A stretch of DNA of 6,263 nt, taken from the NCBI GenBank assembly GCA_964482425.1, contig CAYZXN010000329.1:1-6263 (forward strand). The letters run 5' to 3'. The position numbers and the translations under genes were made by a program. Shown here in pieces: positions 1 through 6,263 of this stretch. The notes beneath the pieces are model-generated. The model had not been told where the DNA came from and did not search any database. It was given only the letters and a program-made list of their open reading frames with translations. This DNA comes from WHTF01 sp964482425. Lineage in GTDB: Bacteria; Desulfobacterota; Binatia; UBA9968. Each line of letters begins with the position of its first letter. Positions within the stretch are counted from its first letter, which is position 1.

Positions 1-839
1 GGATAATAATCGAAAATATCATCGACTAAATTGTACGCGCCGCTCCACATGGCGACCGCCTTGATGCGCTTTTCGGCGGTTGCGCAGCGCGGGCCGGAAT
101 AGCCGCCCATGCTCGAGCCGTGCACAGCGAGGCGGTCAGCATCGACGTCGGCGCGAGTCGTCAAGTAATCGATGACCGCTTTTGCCACCCGTTCCGAGTC
201 CGGCGGCGCGTAGAGTTTCTTTTCGCGCAGCGTCCCGCCGTGACCGGGCCCATCGACGTCGATGAAGTGCATTCCCCGGCGCACGTACTGGCCGGCGCCG
301 CCGTCTTCTCCTCTCAGGAGAATGCCATCCGCGCCGCCATAATTGTAAACCACGGGCAAGCGCATGCCCGGTGTGCCGCGGCCGGGAAAGAAAAACGCAT
401 CGAGCTGATGGCCTTCGTAAGGGATTTGCACGCGTTCGAACGGCGCGGCGACAAGACTCCATGCTTTGTCGAAAGTCTCTTTGAGTTTGCCATAAGTGGG
501 AAGCATGCGGGAATCGTCCTCGGCCATATAGACCAGGGCGCGGCGGTAGAAGTCGGCGGCGCGCAGGTAGAATTCGTGCGCCGTGACCTTACGATCTTCG
601 GCGGCAAAGGCCGCAGCCAGATCCTCGTTTTTTGCCGCCACTGCTGTCCATTCGGCATACCAGCTTTCCAGGTTGTAGGGCTTGACCCGGCGGGCGACGG
701 CGCGGATATCGGGGTCCGGATGGTTCGCAGAGATCTCCATGCGCACCTCCAACTGCCCGCCGCCCGGCAGCCCTCTGGCAGGGAACAGAGCTTTCTCCGC
801 CGCGTTTCTGTTCAGAAGCTCACCGCTCTGATGCGCCAT
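1..839 (-). CDS. Alpha/beta hydrolase with helical N-terminal domain, FrsA / dihydroxypseudooxynicotine-hydrolase-like (C-terminus outside window)
   Basis: The frame opens at ATG 839 and stays open to the left edge, giving 279 residues with the 3' end missing. Residues about 38-130 form a helical region with aromatic and Ala-rich motifs (NLESWYAEW near 56-64, TAHEFYLRAADFYRRA near 86-101), like the N-terminal domain of 2,6-dihydroxypseudooxynicotine hydrolase and FrsA-like esterases. The alpha/beta core follows: strand and turn VVYNYGGADG at 163-172 (probable oxyanion-hole region), DVDGPGHGGT at 194-203, and the nucleophile elbow HGSSMGGY at 240-247, which fits GxSxG with Ser243 as nucleophile. 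The catalytic acid and His should lie in the missing part. Family members cleave esters, amides or C-C bonds in diverse small molecules, so the substrate cannot be named. There is no signal peptide, so it is probably cytoplasmic. The start is well supported by AGGAGG four bases upstream. It follows the kinase gene on the same strand after 161 bases. The family call is good; the exact subfamily is uncertain. Confidence 0.88.
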   Translation of the reverse strand, partial: MAHQSGELLNRNAAEKALFPARGLPGGGQLEVRMEISANHPDPDIRAVARRVKPYNLESWYAEWTAVAAKNEDLAAAFAAEDRKVTAHEFYLRAADFYRRALVYMAEDDSRMLPTYGKLKETFDKAWSLVAAPFERVQIPYEGHQLDAFFFPGRGTPGMRLPVVYNYGGADGILLRGEDGGAGQYVRRGMHFIDVDGPGHGGTLREKKLYAPPDSERVAKAVIDYLTTRADVDADRLAVHGSSMGGYSGPRCATAEKRIKAVAMWSGAYNLVDDIFDYY

Positions 840-843
840 AAAT

Positions 844-849
844 CCTCCT
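844..849 (-). promoter_or_regulatory. Strong Shine-Dalgarno site of the hydrolase gene
   Basis: On the minus strand the sequence reads GAGGAGGATTT followed by ATG. It contains a full AGGAGG core with four bases between it and the start codon, which is slightly short but functional spacing. It fixes ATG 839 as the start rather than the internal Met at residue 34. It is the only clear Shine-Dalgarno sequence in the window, in contrast to the three genes upstream. Confidence 0.8.
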
Positions 850-962
850 CGGGATCTGCAGGTTGAAACGTTCTTCGCCCTTGTCTTGCCGGACTCAACG
901 CCAAATTTCAACCTCGAATACACCGTGACCGGGACGTTGCTCCAGGGCGCCTAACTCTGCCG

Positions 963-976
963 CAGCGCCGGCGCTG
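963..976. repeat. 14-base perfect palindrome CAGCGCCGGCGCTG in the kinase-hydrolase gap
   Basis: The 14 bases equal their own reverse complement. They lie 24 bases beyond the kinase stop codon, in the only sizeable non-coding gap (840-1000). In RNA it could fold as a 5-bp stem with a CCGG loop. No T-run follows on the minus strand, so it does not look like an intrinsic terminator. It could be an operator half, a weak RNA hairpin, or chance in GC-rich DNA. I saw no convincing promoter in the rest of the gap. Confidence 0.3.
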
Positions 977-1000
977 TTGCTGTCTGCACCCCGCAGTGAC

Positions 1001-3346
1001 TCAATGATAGATCGAACGACGTGAGGCGGCAGGCTGCCTGGTGGGCGCGCCTTCGGGAAACCAACGGGGGAGAGTAACTCTGAATTCGGATCCTTTTCCC
1101 GGCATGCTGGCGGCGGTGACGTTTCCACAGAGAAGGCCGACGAAAGTTTTGACTATATGCAATCCTAAGCCGACACCGCCGTGGGTGCGCGTCTGGGAGC
1201 TGTCAAGCTGGCGAAACCTTTCAAAAATCAGCGGCAGGTTTTCGGCGTCAATGCCTACGCCGGTGTCTACGACGGTAATTTCCACCGTATCCGATTCCGG
1301 AAGATAGCGCGCGCTGACGGTCACGCAGCCTTCTTCGGTAAATTTTAAGGCGTTATTGATCAGGTTCTGCAGGACGTGCTTCAGCTTATCGCCGTCCGTG
1401 CGCACGTAGGGGAGATCTGCGGGCCAGTCCCAGCGTAGCGTAACCTCTTTGGCCAGCGGATACTCATACGAAGGTTTTAAGTTGTTCAAAAACTCGGCAA
1501 GAAAAAACTCATTGCAATCCACGCTGAGCGCCCCCACCTCGATTTTGGTGGCATCCATGATGCTATTGACCATCATCAAAAGTTCGTTGGCGTGATGAGT
1601 TACTTTCTCAAGCGCTTTGCTTTGATCGGCGCTGATTGCGCCGAGGAACCCGTCCTGAATGATTTTGGTGTAACCGGAGATGACATTGAGCGGTGTTCTC
1701 AACTCGTGCGACATCACACCGAGAAATTCGTTTTTTACCCGGTTGGCCTTCTCCAGTTCGATGGCCTGACGGCGTGCCTGCTCGTAAAGCTGGGAGTTAT
1801 CGATGGCGGCCGCCGCTTGACCGGCGAGACTTCTGATAAATTGGATTTCTTCATCGCTGAATTGGCGCGCGTCGGGGCAATAGAACGACAGCACTCCGAG
1901 AACATCGTCCTTGGCCAAAAGCGGCACGCCCAGATAGGAAACATAGCCGTGTCGGTGGAAATACCCGGACTGAAGCGCATGGGTAGCCGCTTGAATATTT
2001 GGGACTACGACCGGCGCCTTGGTATCCAGGACCGGATGTGACGTGTCGCGTGGGTCGCCGCAGTCTGCTTTCCAAGCCTCTTCATCGGCGCCACGGCAGG
2101 CGATGCGCATGAGCTTTCCATCTTCGGGCCGAACCAACATGATGGTGTTTACAGTACCCGGCACCAAGCGGCTGAGTCTTTCGAGCAAAACATGCAGCAC
2201 GCCGCGCAACTCGAGAGTTGACGTCGTCGCCAGGTGAATCTCATAGAGCGCGGCAAGCCGTTCGCTGTGACGCCGGATTTCCTGCTGTGTCTGTTTCTGC
2301 TGGCTGATGTCACGCACGATACACACCGACGCGACGGGGCGGTCGTCTTGATCTTTCATCAAGGATGACGAAATGCTCACGGTGACCTGGTCCGGCTGTT
2401 GGGCACGGAGCAGACATTCACAATCGCGCAACGAGCCGGCGAGAATGCTCTGATCCAGTGCCGGCACGGGAGACGCAAAAAACGTCGCGAGAACGCCTGC
2501 GGACACCCCTTCAAGGTCGCTTTCTGAGCGGCCAAAGAGGCGAGAGGCGGCGCGGTTTGTGACGCGGACGATTCCGTCATTGTCGAAGACAAGCAAGGCA
2601 TCGTCCATGGCATTGATAATCTCCCGGGCGGCAAACGCCGGCGTGATATCCACGAGTCGGTGGCGCCGGATGGCCACCGCGACCATAGCGACAAAACCCA
2701 GGATGGCAGTATGTCCGAATGGATAAAAGGAAAAGTCGAAGGTCGACAGGAAATCAATGGAAGCCACGTACGCAATGCAGAACGCCGTCAATAATGCTTT
2801 GCTGCGCAACCGTGTGCTTTTGAGCAATACGGTTTGGTATGCCATCCAGTAATGACGCAGGCTCAGTGCCATCGAGCAGAAGAAAAATCCGATAAAGAGA
2901 ATGCCCGCCCATCCATAGAGTGGATAATAACCCCACCAGTGCCGGCGCACACCGTCGAAGAATGCGTCGCTCCAGAACATAATGGCGAAAAAGGTTGCGC
3001 ACGCCAGCCAGACGAACCGGACACGGTTTTTATACTTGCGCTCGAGTTGCAGGGTGTGGAGCGTGAAGTGATATACCGCTGCAGGAATGAATGTAATGCC
3101 GGTATGGCCGGCTCGCGCCCATGCCGCGGCGGCCGCCTCGGTCTGTGCGCAATACATAATACTGTAACTGAATAACCACACGGCAGCCGTCATGATCATA
3201 ACGAAGAAAGAAACACTGACGCTGGAGTATCGCTCCGATACGAGCACCACCAAACCGAGCCCCAACATCGTGAGCGCCGCGACCATATTCGGCGCGGCGT
3301 ACAAGCTATAGCTGTAGCTTGCCGGGTTAAAAAGATCGGCGGTCAT
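1001..3346 (-). CDS. Membrane sensor histidine kinase, 7TM-PAS-GAF-HisKA-HATPase_c
   Basis: This 781-residue protein would autophosphorylate on His and pass phosphate to an unidentified response regulator. Seven hydrophobic segments lie at about 20-36, 44-66, 82-98, 109-126, 145-163, 184-201 and 211-226. The motif GITFIPAAVYHF (83-94) resembles the N-terminal 7TM domain of histidine kinases (HisKA_7TM type). A PAS domain follows at about 241-350, ending in the PAC-like VCIVRDISQQKQ, then a GAF domain at about 378-520 and a short coiled linker at 518-540. The HisKA H-box MSHELRTP has His547 as phospho-acceptor, and the adjacent E-x-x-T (548-551) suggests phosphatase activity as well. The ATPase domain shows the N-box around Asn661-Asn665, G1 DTGVGI (694-699), F-box FERF (708-711) and G2 GGVGLGL (723-729). 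All catalytic motifs look intact. There is no receiver domain and no regulator gene in view. It starts 16 bases after the C26 gene and is probably co-transcribed with it. The input signal is unknown. Confidence 0.95.
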   Translation of the reverse strand: MTADLFNPASYSYSLYAAPNMVAALTMLGLGLVVLVSERYSSVSVSFFVMIMTAAVWLFSYSIMYCAQTEAAAAAWARAGHTGITFIPAAVYHFTLHTLQLERKYKNRVRFVWLACATFFAIMFWSDAFFDGVRRHWWGYYPLYGWAGILFIGFFFCSMALSLRHYWMAYQTVLLKSTRLRSKALLTAFCIAYVASIDFLSTFDFSFYPFGHTAILGFVAMVAVAIRRHRLVDITPAFAAREIINAMDDALLVFDNDGIVRVTNRAASRLFGRSESDLEGVSAGVLATFFASPVPALDQSILAGSLRDCECLLRAQQPDQVTVSISSSLMKDQDDRPVASVCIVRDISQQKQTQQEIRRHSERLAALYEIHLATTSTLELRGVLHVLLERLSRLVPGTVNTIMLVRPEDGKLMRIACRGADEEAWKADCGDPRDTSHPVLDTKAPVVVPNIQAATHALQSGYFHRHGYVSYLGVPLLAKDDVLGVLSFYCPDARQFSDEEIQFIRSLAGQAAAAIDNSQLYEQARRQAIELEKANRVKNEFLGVMSHELRTPLNVISGYTKIIQDGFLGAISADQSKALEKVTHHANELLMMVNSIMDATKIEVGALSVDCNEFFLAEFLNNLKPSYEYPLAKEVTLRWDWPADLPYVRTDGDKLKHVLQNLINNALKFTEEGCVTVSARYLPESDTVEITVVDTGVGIDAENLPLIFERFRQLDSSQTRTHGGVGLGLHIVKTFVGLLCGNVTAASMPGKGSEFRVTLPRWFPEGAPTRQPAASRRSIYH

Positions 3347-3359
3347 GATTCGGCGGCTG

Positions 3360-3363
3360 CCTC
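3360..3363 (-). promoter_or_regulatory. Weak, distant Shine-Dalgarno candidate of the kinase gene
   Basis: On the minus strand GAGG begins with the last base of the C26 stop codon and lies 13 bases before the kinase ATG, which is longer than usual. No better match exists between the two genes. Translation of the kinase may therefore depend partly on ribosomes finishing the C26 gene. Confidence 0.35.
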
Positions 3364-4127
3364 TAGCCGCGGCCTTGCCGGCGTTTGCAGGCCAGAATGA
3401 ACGCGGAAAAAATCCGGTGATGTAGCGCCCGATCCGCTGTTAGCGCTTCAGGGTGCCACTGCACGCCGAGGACGAAAGAGTGCGTAGTGCTTTCGATGCC
3501 TTCAATGAGGCCGTCGGCAGCGATAGCGTTAATCGCCAGATTTTTTCCGAGCTGGCGGACGGCTTGGTGATGCGTGGTATTAACCTCGAGACGCCGGCGC
3601 TTGAAGATCCTGTGCAGTAATGTGTCCGGTTCTACCGAGATTAGATGGCCGCCACTTTGCTTGCGGGCGGGCTGCTGGTGTTCATGCGCACCGGGAAGTT
3701 GCGTCTCGATGTCCTGATAAAGCGAGCCGCCCAAGGCAACATTGATGGCTTGCGCCCCGCCACAGATGCCGAGTACCGGCAGGTTTCGTCGCAGCGCGAC
3801 TCGGATCGATTCCAGTTCGGCCATCGTTCGCGCGGCTTGGATCGCGCCCAACTTCTTATGCGGCTTTTGCCCGTAGTAGCGCGGATGGATGTCAAAATTG
3901 CCGCCGCTTACGACGATGCCGTCGAGGCGCTCCAGCAGGGGATCCACGTGTGAACGCGAGGATGCATGTGGAACGATGATCGGCAGGCCGCCGGCGCTTT
4001 CTATGGCGTCGCAATAACGATGAGGTAAAAAAAACAGCTTTTCGCGGTTGCCTTTGCCGGCGCCATTGGCTGATGAATCCGCGGTGATGCCGATGAGAGG
4101 TGCACGGCTGGAGGCGACAGGGCTCAT
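3363..4127 (-). CDS. Peptidase C26 / gamma-glutamyl-gamma-aminobutyrate hydrolase family (class I glutamine amidotransferase fold)
   Basis: The 254-residue protein has the usual length and motifs of the PuuD-like C26 family, which hydrolyses gamma-glutamyl amide bonds. The nucleophile elbow GICGGAQAINVALGG (120-134) carries Cys122, and GVQWHPEA (221-228) carries the other triad residues His225 and Glu227. VSGGNFDIHPRYYG (73-86) and NTTHHQAVRQLG (183-194) are further family signatures. There is no signal peptide, so it is cytoplasmic. I chose ATG 4127, which shares one base with the TGA of the upstream transglycosylase (TGATG); a TTG directly before it (4130) could also serve. No Shine-Dalgarno lies at useful distance, so translation probably depends on coupling to the upstream gene. 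No putrescine-pathway genes (puuA, puuB, puuC) are visible, so I do not call it puuD. Folate-type or peptidoglycan-derived gamma-glutamyl substrates are alternatives. The family is sure; the substrate is not known. Confidence 0.93.
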   Translation of the reverse strand: MSPVASSRAPLIGITADSSANGAGKGNREKLFFLPHRYCDAIESAGGLPIIVPHASSRSHVDPLLERLDGIVVSGGNFDIHPRYYGQKPHKKLGAIQAARTMAELESIRVALRRNLPVLGICGGAQAINVALGGSLYQDIETQLPGAHEHQQPARKQSGGHLISVEPDTLLHRIFKRRRLEVNTTHHQAVRQLGKNLAINAIAADGLIEGIESTTHSFVLGVQWHPEALTADRALHHRIFSAFILACKRRQGRG

Positions 4128-6181
4128 CAATTCTGGTTGTATAAGCTCTTGTAGATTCTGTGGTTGCGCATGACGAGCTTAACATACTGGCGAGTTTCGA
4201 GATAGGGGATCCGCTCTACGAATTCTTCCATATCGTCGGTCAAGATCTCACGTTCCCAGCGGTCCACGGCGGCTTCACCGGCGTTGTAGGCGGCAATGGC
4301 TTTGTGCCAGTTGTTCGAGTAGCGCCGCAGCAGGTCTCTCAAATACTGAGTGCCCAAGTTAACGTTGATTTCGGGATCGAAGAGTTTGTCATTGGAAGGC
4401 GCCGGCAGGCCCACCTTCTTCGCCACCCGTCCCGCCGTCGACGGTAGAAGCTGCATCAGTCCGAGCGCCACAGCCGGCGAGCGAGCGCGCGTGTCGAAAA
4501 GGCTTTCCTGGCGGATCAGCGCCACGACGAGATAAGGATCCATTTCTTTCTCTTGTGCCTTGTCCTGGATCAACTGCCAGTAGGCGAGTGGATAACGATG
4601 ATGAATGCGCCGGCTCTCGGGTCCGGCAAGCTGGTGCGCTACCGCGACACTGCGAGCGAACGCATGATTGTTCACGTACTCCTGGATCAGCAGGAGACGG
4701 AGTCGGGGTTGTTGCCGCGCCAGCAGATTAACCTCGTCTAGTTCACGCACCGCCAGCGCGTGCAGTTTAAGCTGCGTCAACTGACGGGCACGGAGTAAAT
4801 GAAAAGCGGCCTCCGGATAGGGCGACAAGTCAAATTCGGTGACCGGAGCAGGTTTTTCCTGCTTTGCTTCCGTCGCTTCGATTCCTGCGCGCGCAAGCGC
4901 CCGCCCCGCGAGAGCTTGGTAGTAGGATTCGTCCCCCTGATCGAGAATATTTCGATACAGACGGACAGCGGTGTCGTGCCGACCTAACTTCTCAGCCGTT
5001 CGCGCTTGCCAATACACGGAAGCAATCCGGTACTTTTCGTCCTTGGCCTTGCTTGCCAGGGTTCTGAACATAACGTTCGAGTCGAGCATGTTGCCGTTAC
5101 GATAATGCAGCCAGGCCAGGCGCCAAACGGCGTCCTCACCGACTTGGCTGTTGAGAAATCTCTTGGGCAACGAGCTGTAGAGCGCGACCGCTTCCTTGTT
5201 CCTGCCTTGGGACTCCATTATATCGGCCATGGCAAACTGTGCTCTGCCGGCGTAAGCGCTGTCAGGATAGTTCTCACGGAGCCGCCTGAAGTACGTCAGA
5301 GCCGCGCCATTGTCATTGCGGTTCCATAAAATGCTTCCGGTCCGGTAAAGCGCGCGAGGAGCTTCTGAGCTGTCAGAAAAATCGCGCGCAATCTCTTCGA
5401 GTACAGGAAGCGCTTCATTTCGCTTGCGTATGGAAACATAGAGGTCGGCGAGCTTTGTCAGATGATGGAGCCGAAGCTCCGGACCGAGATCAAGATTGAG
5501 CAGTTTTCTGTAAAGTGCCTCGGCGGCGCCATGTTCTCTTTCCCTGGCCAACCGATCTGCTTCATCGGCGATGTCGGTCGCTGTAAACAGGCCGAAAACC
5601 CCCGGCAACTTGTCGCGTAATCGTGTCACTTCCTTGCGCGCCGAGGCGCTCCAAGACGAATGCGGCGCCATCCTTCGAAGTTCCTGAAACAGCGAGTAGG
5701 CCTGGTAAACATCGCCTTGTTCTTCCTCTGCTTGCGCCAGCAGATGTATCGCCTCCTCTAACATATCCGCCTTCAGGTTCGTTTCGGCGCGAAGCGCGCG
5801 CAGCGAGGCGATCGCCTGCGGATATCGCTGCTCGGCCATTTCGGTTTTTATTCTCAATAACTCGACGCGATGAAACCAGATGCTCTGCGGATAATCTTGG
5901 CGCAGCCGAACTGCATAATCGCGGCACTCCTGCCAGGCGGATTCCTGAAAGGCGATTGCGGCAAGATAATAGAGGCTGTAATCGGCTAGGGGATAATCCG
6001 GACTCAACGCCTGTTGAAAGAGATCTTTGGCGGGTGTCCAGAACCCGCTCGAATAGAAACCATACGCAGCGTTAAAGCTTTGGCTCGGAGTAGTTTCCTG
6101 AGCGACGCTGCGGGCCGGCATAATTGCTGACAGCAAAACAAAGGAAAGCAGTAGTACGGGGAATAAGCCACTTATGAGCAT
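4127..6181 (-). CDS. Soluble lytic murein transglycosylase (Slt70-like, GH23) with TPR superhelical N-terminus
   Basis: It cleaves the MurNAc-GlcNAc bond of peptidoglycan in the periplasm, leaving 1,6-anhydro-MurNAc ends. With ATG 6181 it has 684 residues. Residues 1-27 look like a Sec signal peptide: a hydrophobic core (LFPVLLLSFVLLSAIM) and a likely cut after SVA before QE. A long alpha-helical part with TPR-like repeats (about 35-500) includes DAVWRLAWLHY (350-360), typical of the Slt superhelix. The catalytic SLT domain (about 530-680) shows ALIRQES with Glu559 as the catalytic acid, GLMQLLPSTA (574-583), AAYNAG (630-635) and ERIPYLETRQYV (656-667). Nothing is missing. The start is uncertain: the frame is open to the right edge, and an in-frame TTG at 6217 would add 12 residues with three Lys/Arg, giving the positive n-region that the ATG form lacks. 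No Shine-Dalgarno precedes either. It is the first gene in view and overlaps the C26 gene by one base. Confidence 0.95.
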   Translation of the reverse strand: MLISGLFPVLLLSFVLLSAIMPARSVAQETTPSQSFNAAYGFYSSGFWTPAKDLFQQALSPDYPLADYSLYYLAAIAFQESAWQECRDYAVRLRQDYPQSIWFHRVELLRIKTEMAEQRYPQAIASLRALRAETNLKADMLEEAIHLLAQAEEEQGDVYQAYSLFQELRRMAPHSSWSASARKEVTRLRDKLPGVFGLFTATDIADEADRLAREREHGAAEALYRKLLNLDLGPELRLHHLTKLADLYVSIRKRNEALPVLEEIARDFSDSSEAPRALYRTGSILWNRNDNGAALTYFRRLRENYPDSAYAGRAQFAMADIMESQGRNKEAVALYSSLPKRFLNSQVGEDAVWRLAWLHYRNGNMLDSNVMFRTLASKAKDEKYRIASVYWQARTAEKLGRHDTAVRLYRNILDQGDESYYQALAGRALARAGIEATEAKQEKPAPVTEFDLSPYPEAAFHLLRARQLTQLKLHALAVRELDEVNLLARQQPRLRLLLIQEYVNNHAFARSVAVAHQLAGPESRRIHHRYPLAYWQLIQDKAQEKEMDPYLVVALIRQESLFDTRARSPAVALGLMQLLPSTAGRVAKKVGLPAPSNDKLFDPEINVNLGTQYLRDLLRRYSNNWHKAIAAYNAGEAAVDRWEREILTDDMEEFVERIPYLETRQYVKLVMRNHRIYKSLYNQN

Positions 6182-6188
6182 TGAACAA

Positions 6189-6217
6189 AGTTTAGCGAAG
6201 GCGCGTTTTTGATTCAA
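6189..6217 (-). promoter_or_regulatory. Candidate sigma70-type promoter for the transglycosylase operon
   Basis: On the minus strand TTGAAT (6212-6217) and TAAACT (6189-6194) are separated by exactly 17 bases. Each matches four of six consensus positions. Transcription would be expected to start near 6181-6182, at or next to the A of ATG 6181, giving a leaderless or nearly leaderless message. This agrees with the lack of a Shine-Dalgarno there, but it excludes the TTG 6217 start, which overlaps the -35 box. Two 4/6 boxes can occur by chance, so this is only a candidate. Confidence 0.35.
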
Positions 6218-6263
6218 CTTTAATATTTCGGGCGCCGGCCACTTTCGGCATCGATGCAAGTCG

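Noticed and set aside
136..658. Two minus-strand open frames (136-462 and 314-658) inside the hydrolase
   Set aside because: They are in other frames of the same strand, extremely rich in Arg and Ala/Pro, and lack family motifs, whereas the frame starting at 839 carries the nucleophile elbow.
120..866. Plus-strand open frame of 248 codons
   Set aside because: It lies antisense to the hydrolase, whose minus-strand frame shows clear family motifs and a strong ribosome site. The plus translation has no recognisable domain and looks like a shadow of GC-rich coding DNA.
840..1000. Intrinsic terminator or promoter in the kinase-hydrolase gap
   Set aside because: The palindrome at 963-976 has no T-run. 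The best promoter try, TTGAAA with CAAGAC at 17 bases, has a -10 box matching only two of six positions.
895..1128. Minus-strand open frame of 77 codons spanning the kinase end and the following gap
   Set aside because: It overlaps the kinase C-terminus in another frame and has no recognisable motif. The kinase already ends normally a short way past its ATPase domain, so a frameshifted extension is not needed.
1592..2041. Plus-strand open frame of 149 codons within the kinase
   Set aside because: It is antisense to the GAF-HisKA region, where all expected kinase motifs are present. No independent support was found.
5623..6075. Plus-strand open frame of 150 codons at the transglycosylase N-terminus
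   Set aside because: It is antisense to the signal peptide and TPR region, rich in Arg and Pro, and without a domain signature.
1..6263. tRNA, rRNA, CRISPR array, insertion sequence, toxin-antitoxin or phage-defence system
   Set aside because: Almost all of the window is accounted for by four genes of known families. I saw no direct repeat arrays, transposase motifs or terminal inverted repeats.

Overview
The window carries four protein-coding genes, all on the minus strand, packed tightly with little non-coding DNA. In transcription order (right to left) they are: a secreted soluble lytic murein transglycosylase of the Slt type (4127-6181), a class I glutamine-amidotransferase-like peptidase C26 / gamma-glutamyl hydrolase (3363-4127), a membrane sensor histidine kinase with the layout 7TM-PAS-GAF-HisKA-HATPase (1001-3346), and the N-terminal 279 residues of an alpha/beta hydrolase whose C-terminus runs off the left edge (1-839).

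The first three genes look like one operon. The transglycosylase stop and the peptidase start share a base (TGATG), and the peptidase and kinase are 16 bases apart. The hydrolase follows after a 161-base gap and has its own strong Shine-Dalgarno sequence, so it may be a separate unit or a loosely attached last gene. A possible sigma70-type promoter lies directly upstream of the transglycosylase ATG; if real, the transcript would start at or within a base of the initiation codon.

The transglycosylase cuts the glycan strands of peptidoglycan in the periplasm. The C26 enzyme would act on gamma-glutamyl bonds or related amides in the cytoplasm. The kinase would report an unknown signal sensed in the membrane or by its PAS/GAF domains; no response regulator is visible. 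A cell-wall turnover theme is possible but rests only on gene order.

The periplasmic Slt enzyme points to a Gram-negative-type bacterium. Moderately high GC and the 7TM-PAS-GAF kinase are compatible with an environmental lineage such as Desulfobacterota, Nitrospirota, Methylomirabilota or Acidobacteriota, but I cannot place it from this sequence. I see no RNA gene, mobile element, CRISPR array or integrated element, and no convincing sign of a new defence or other exotic system. This is mostly an ordinary chromosomal region with a few details worth checking.
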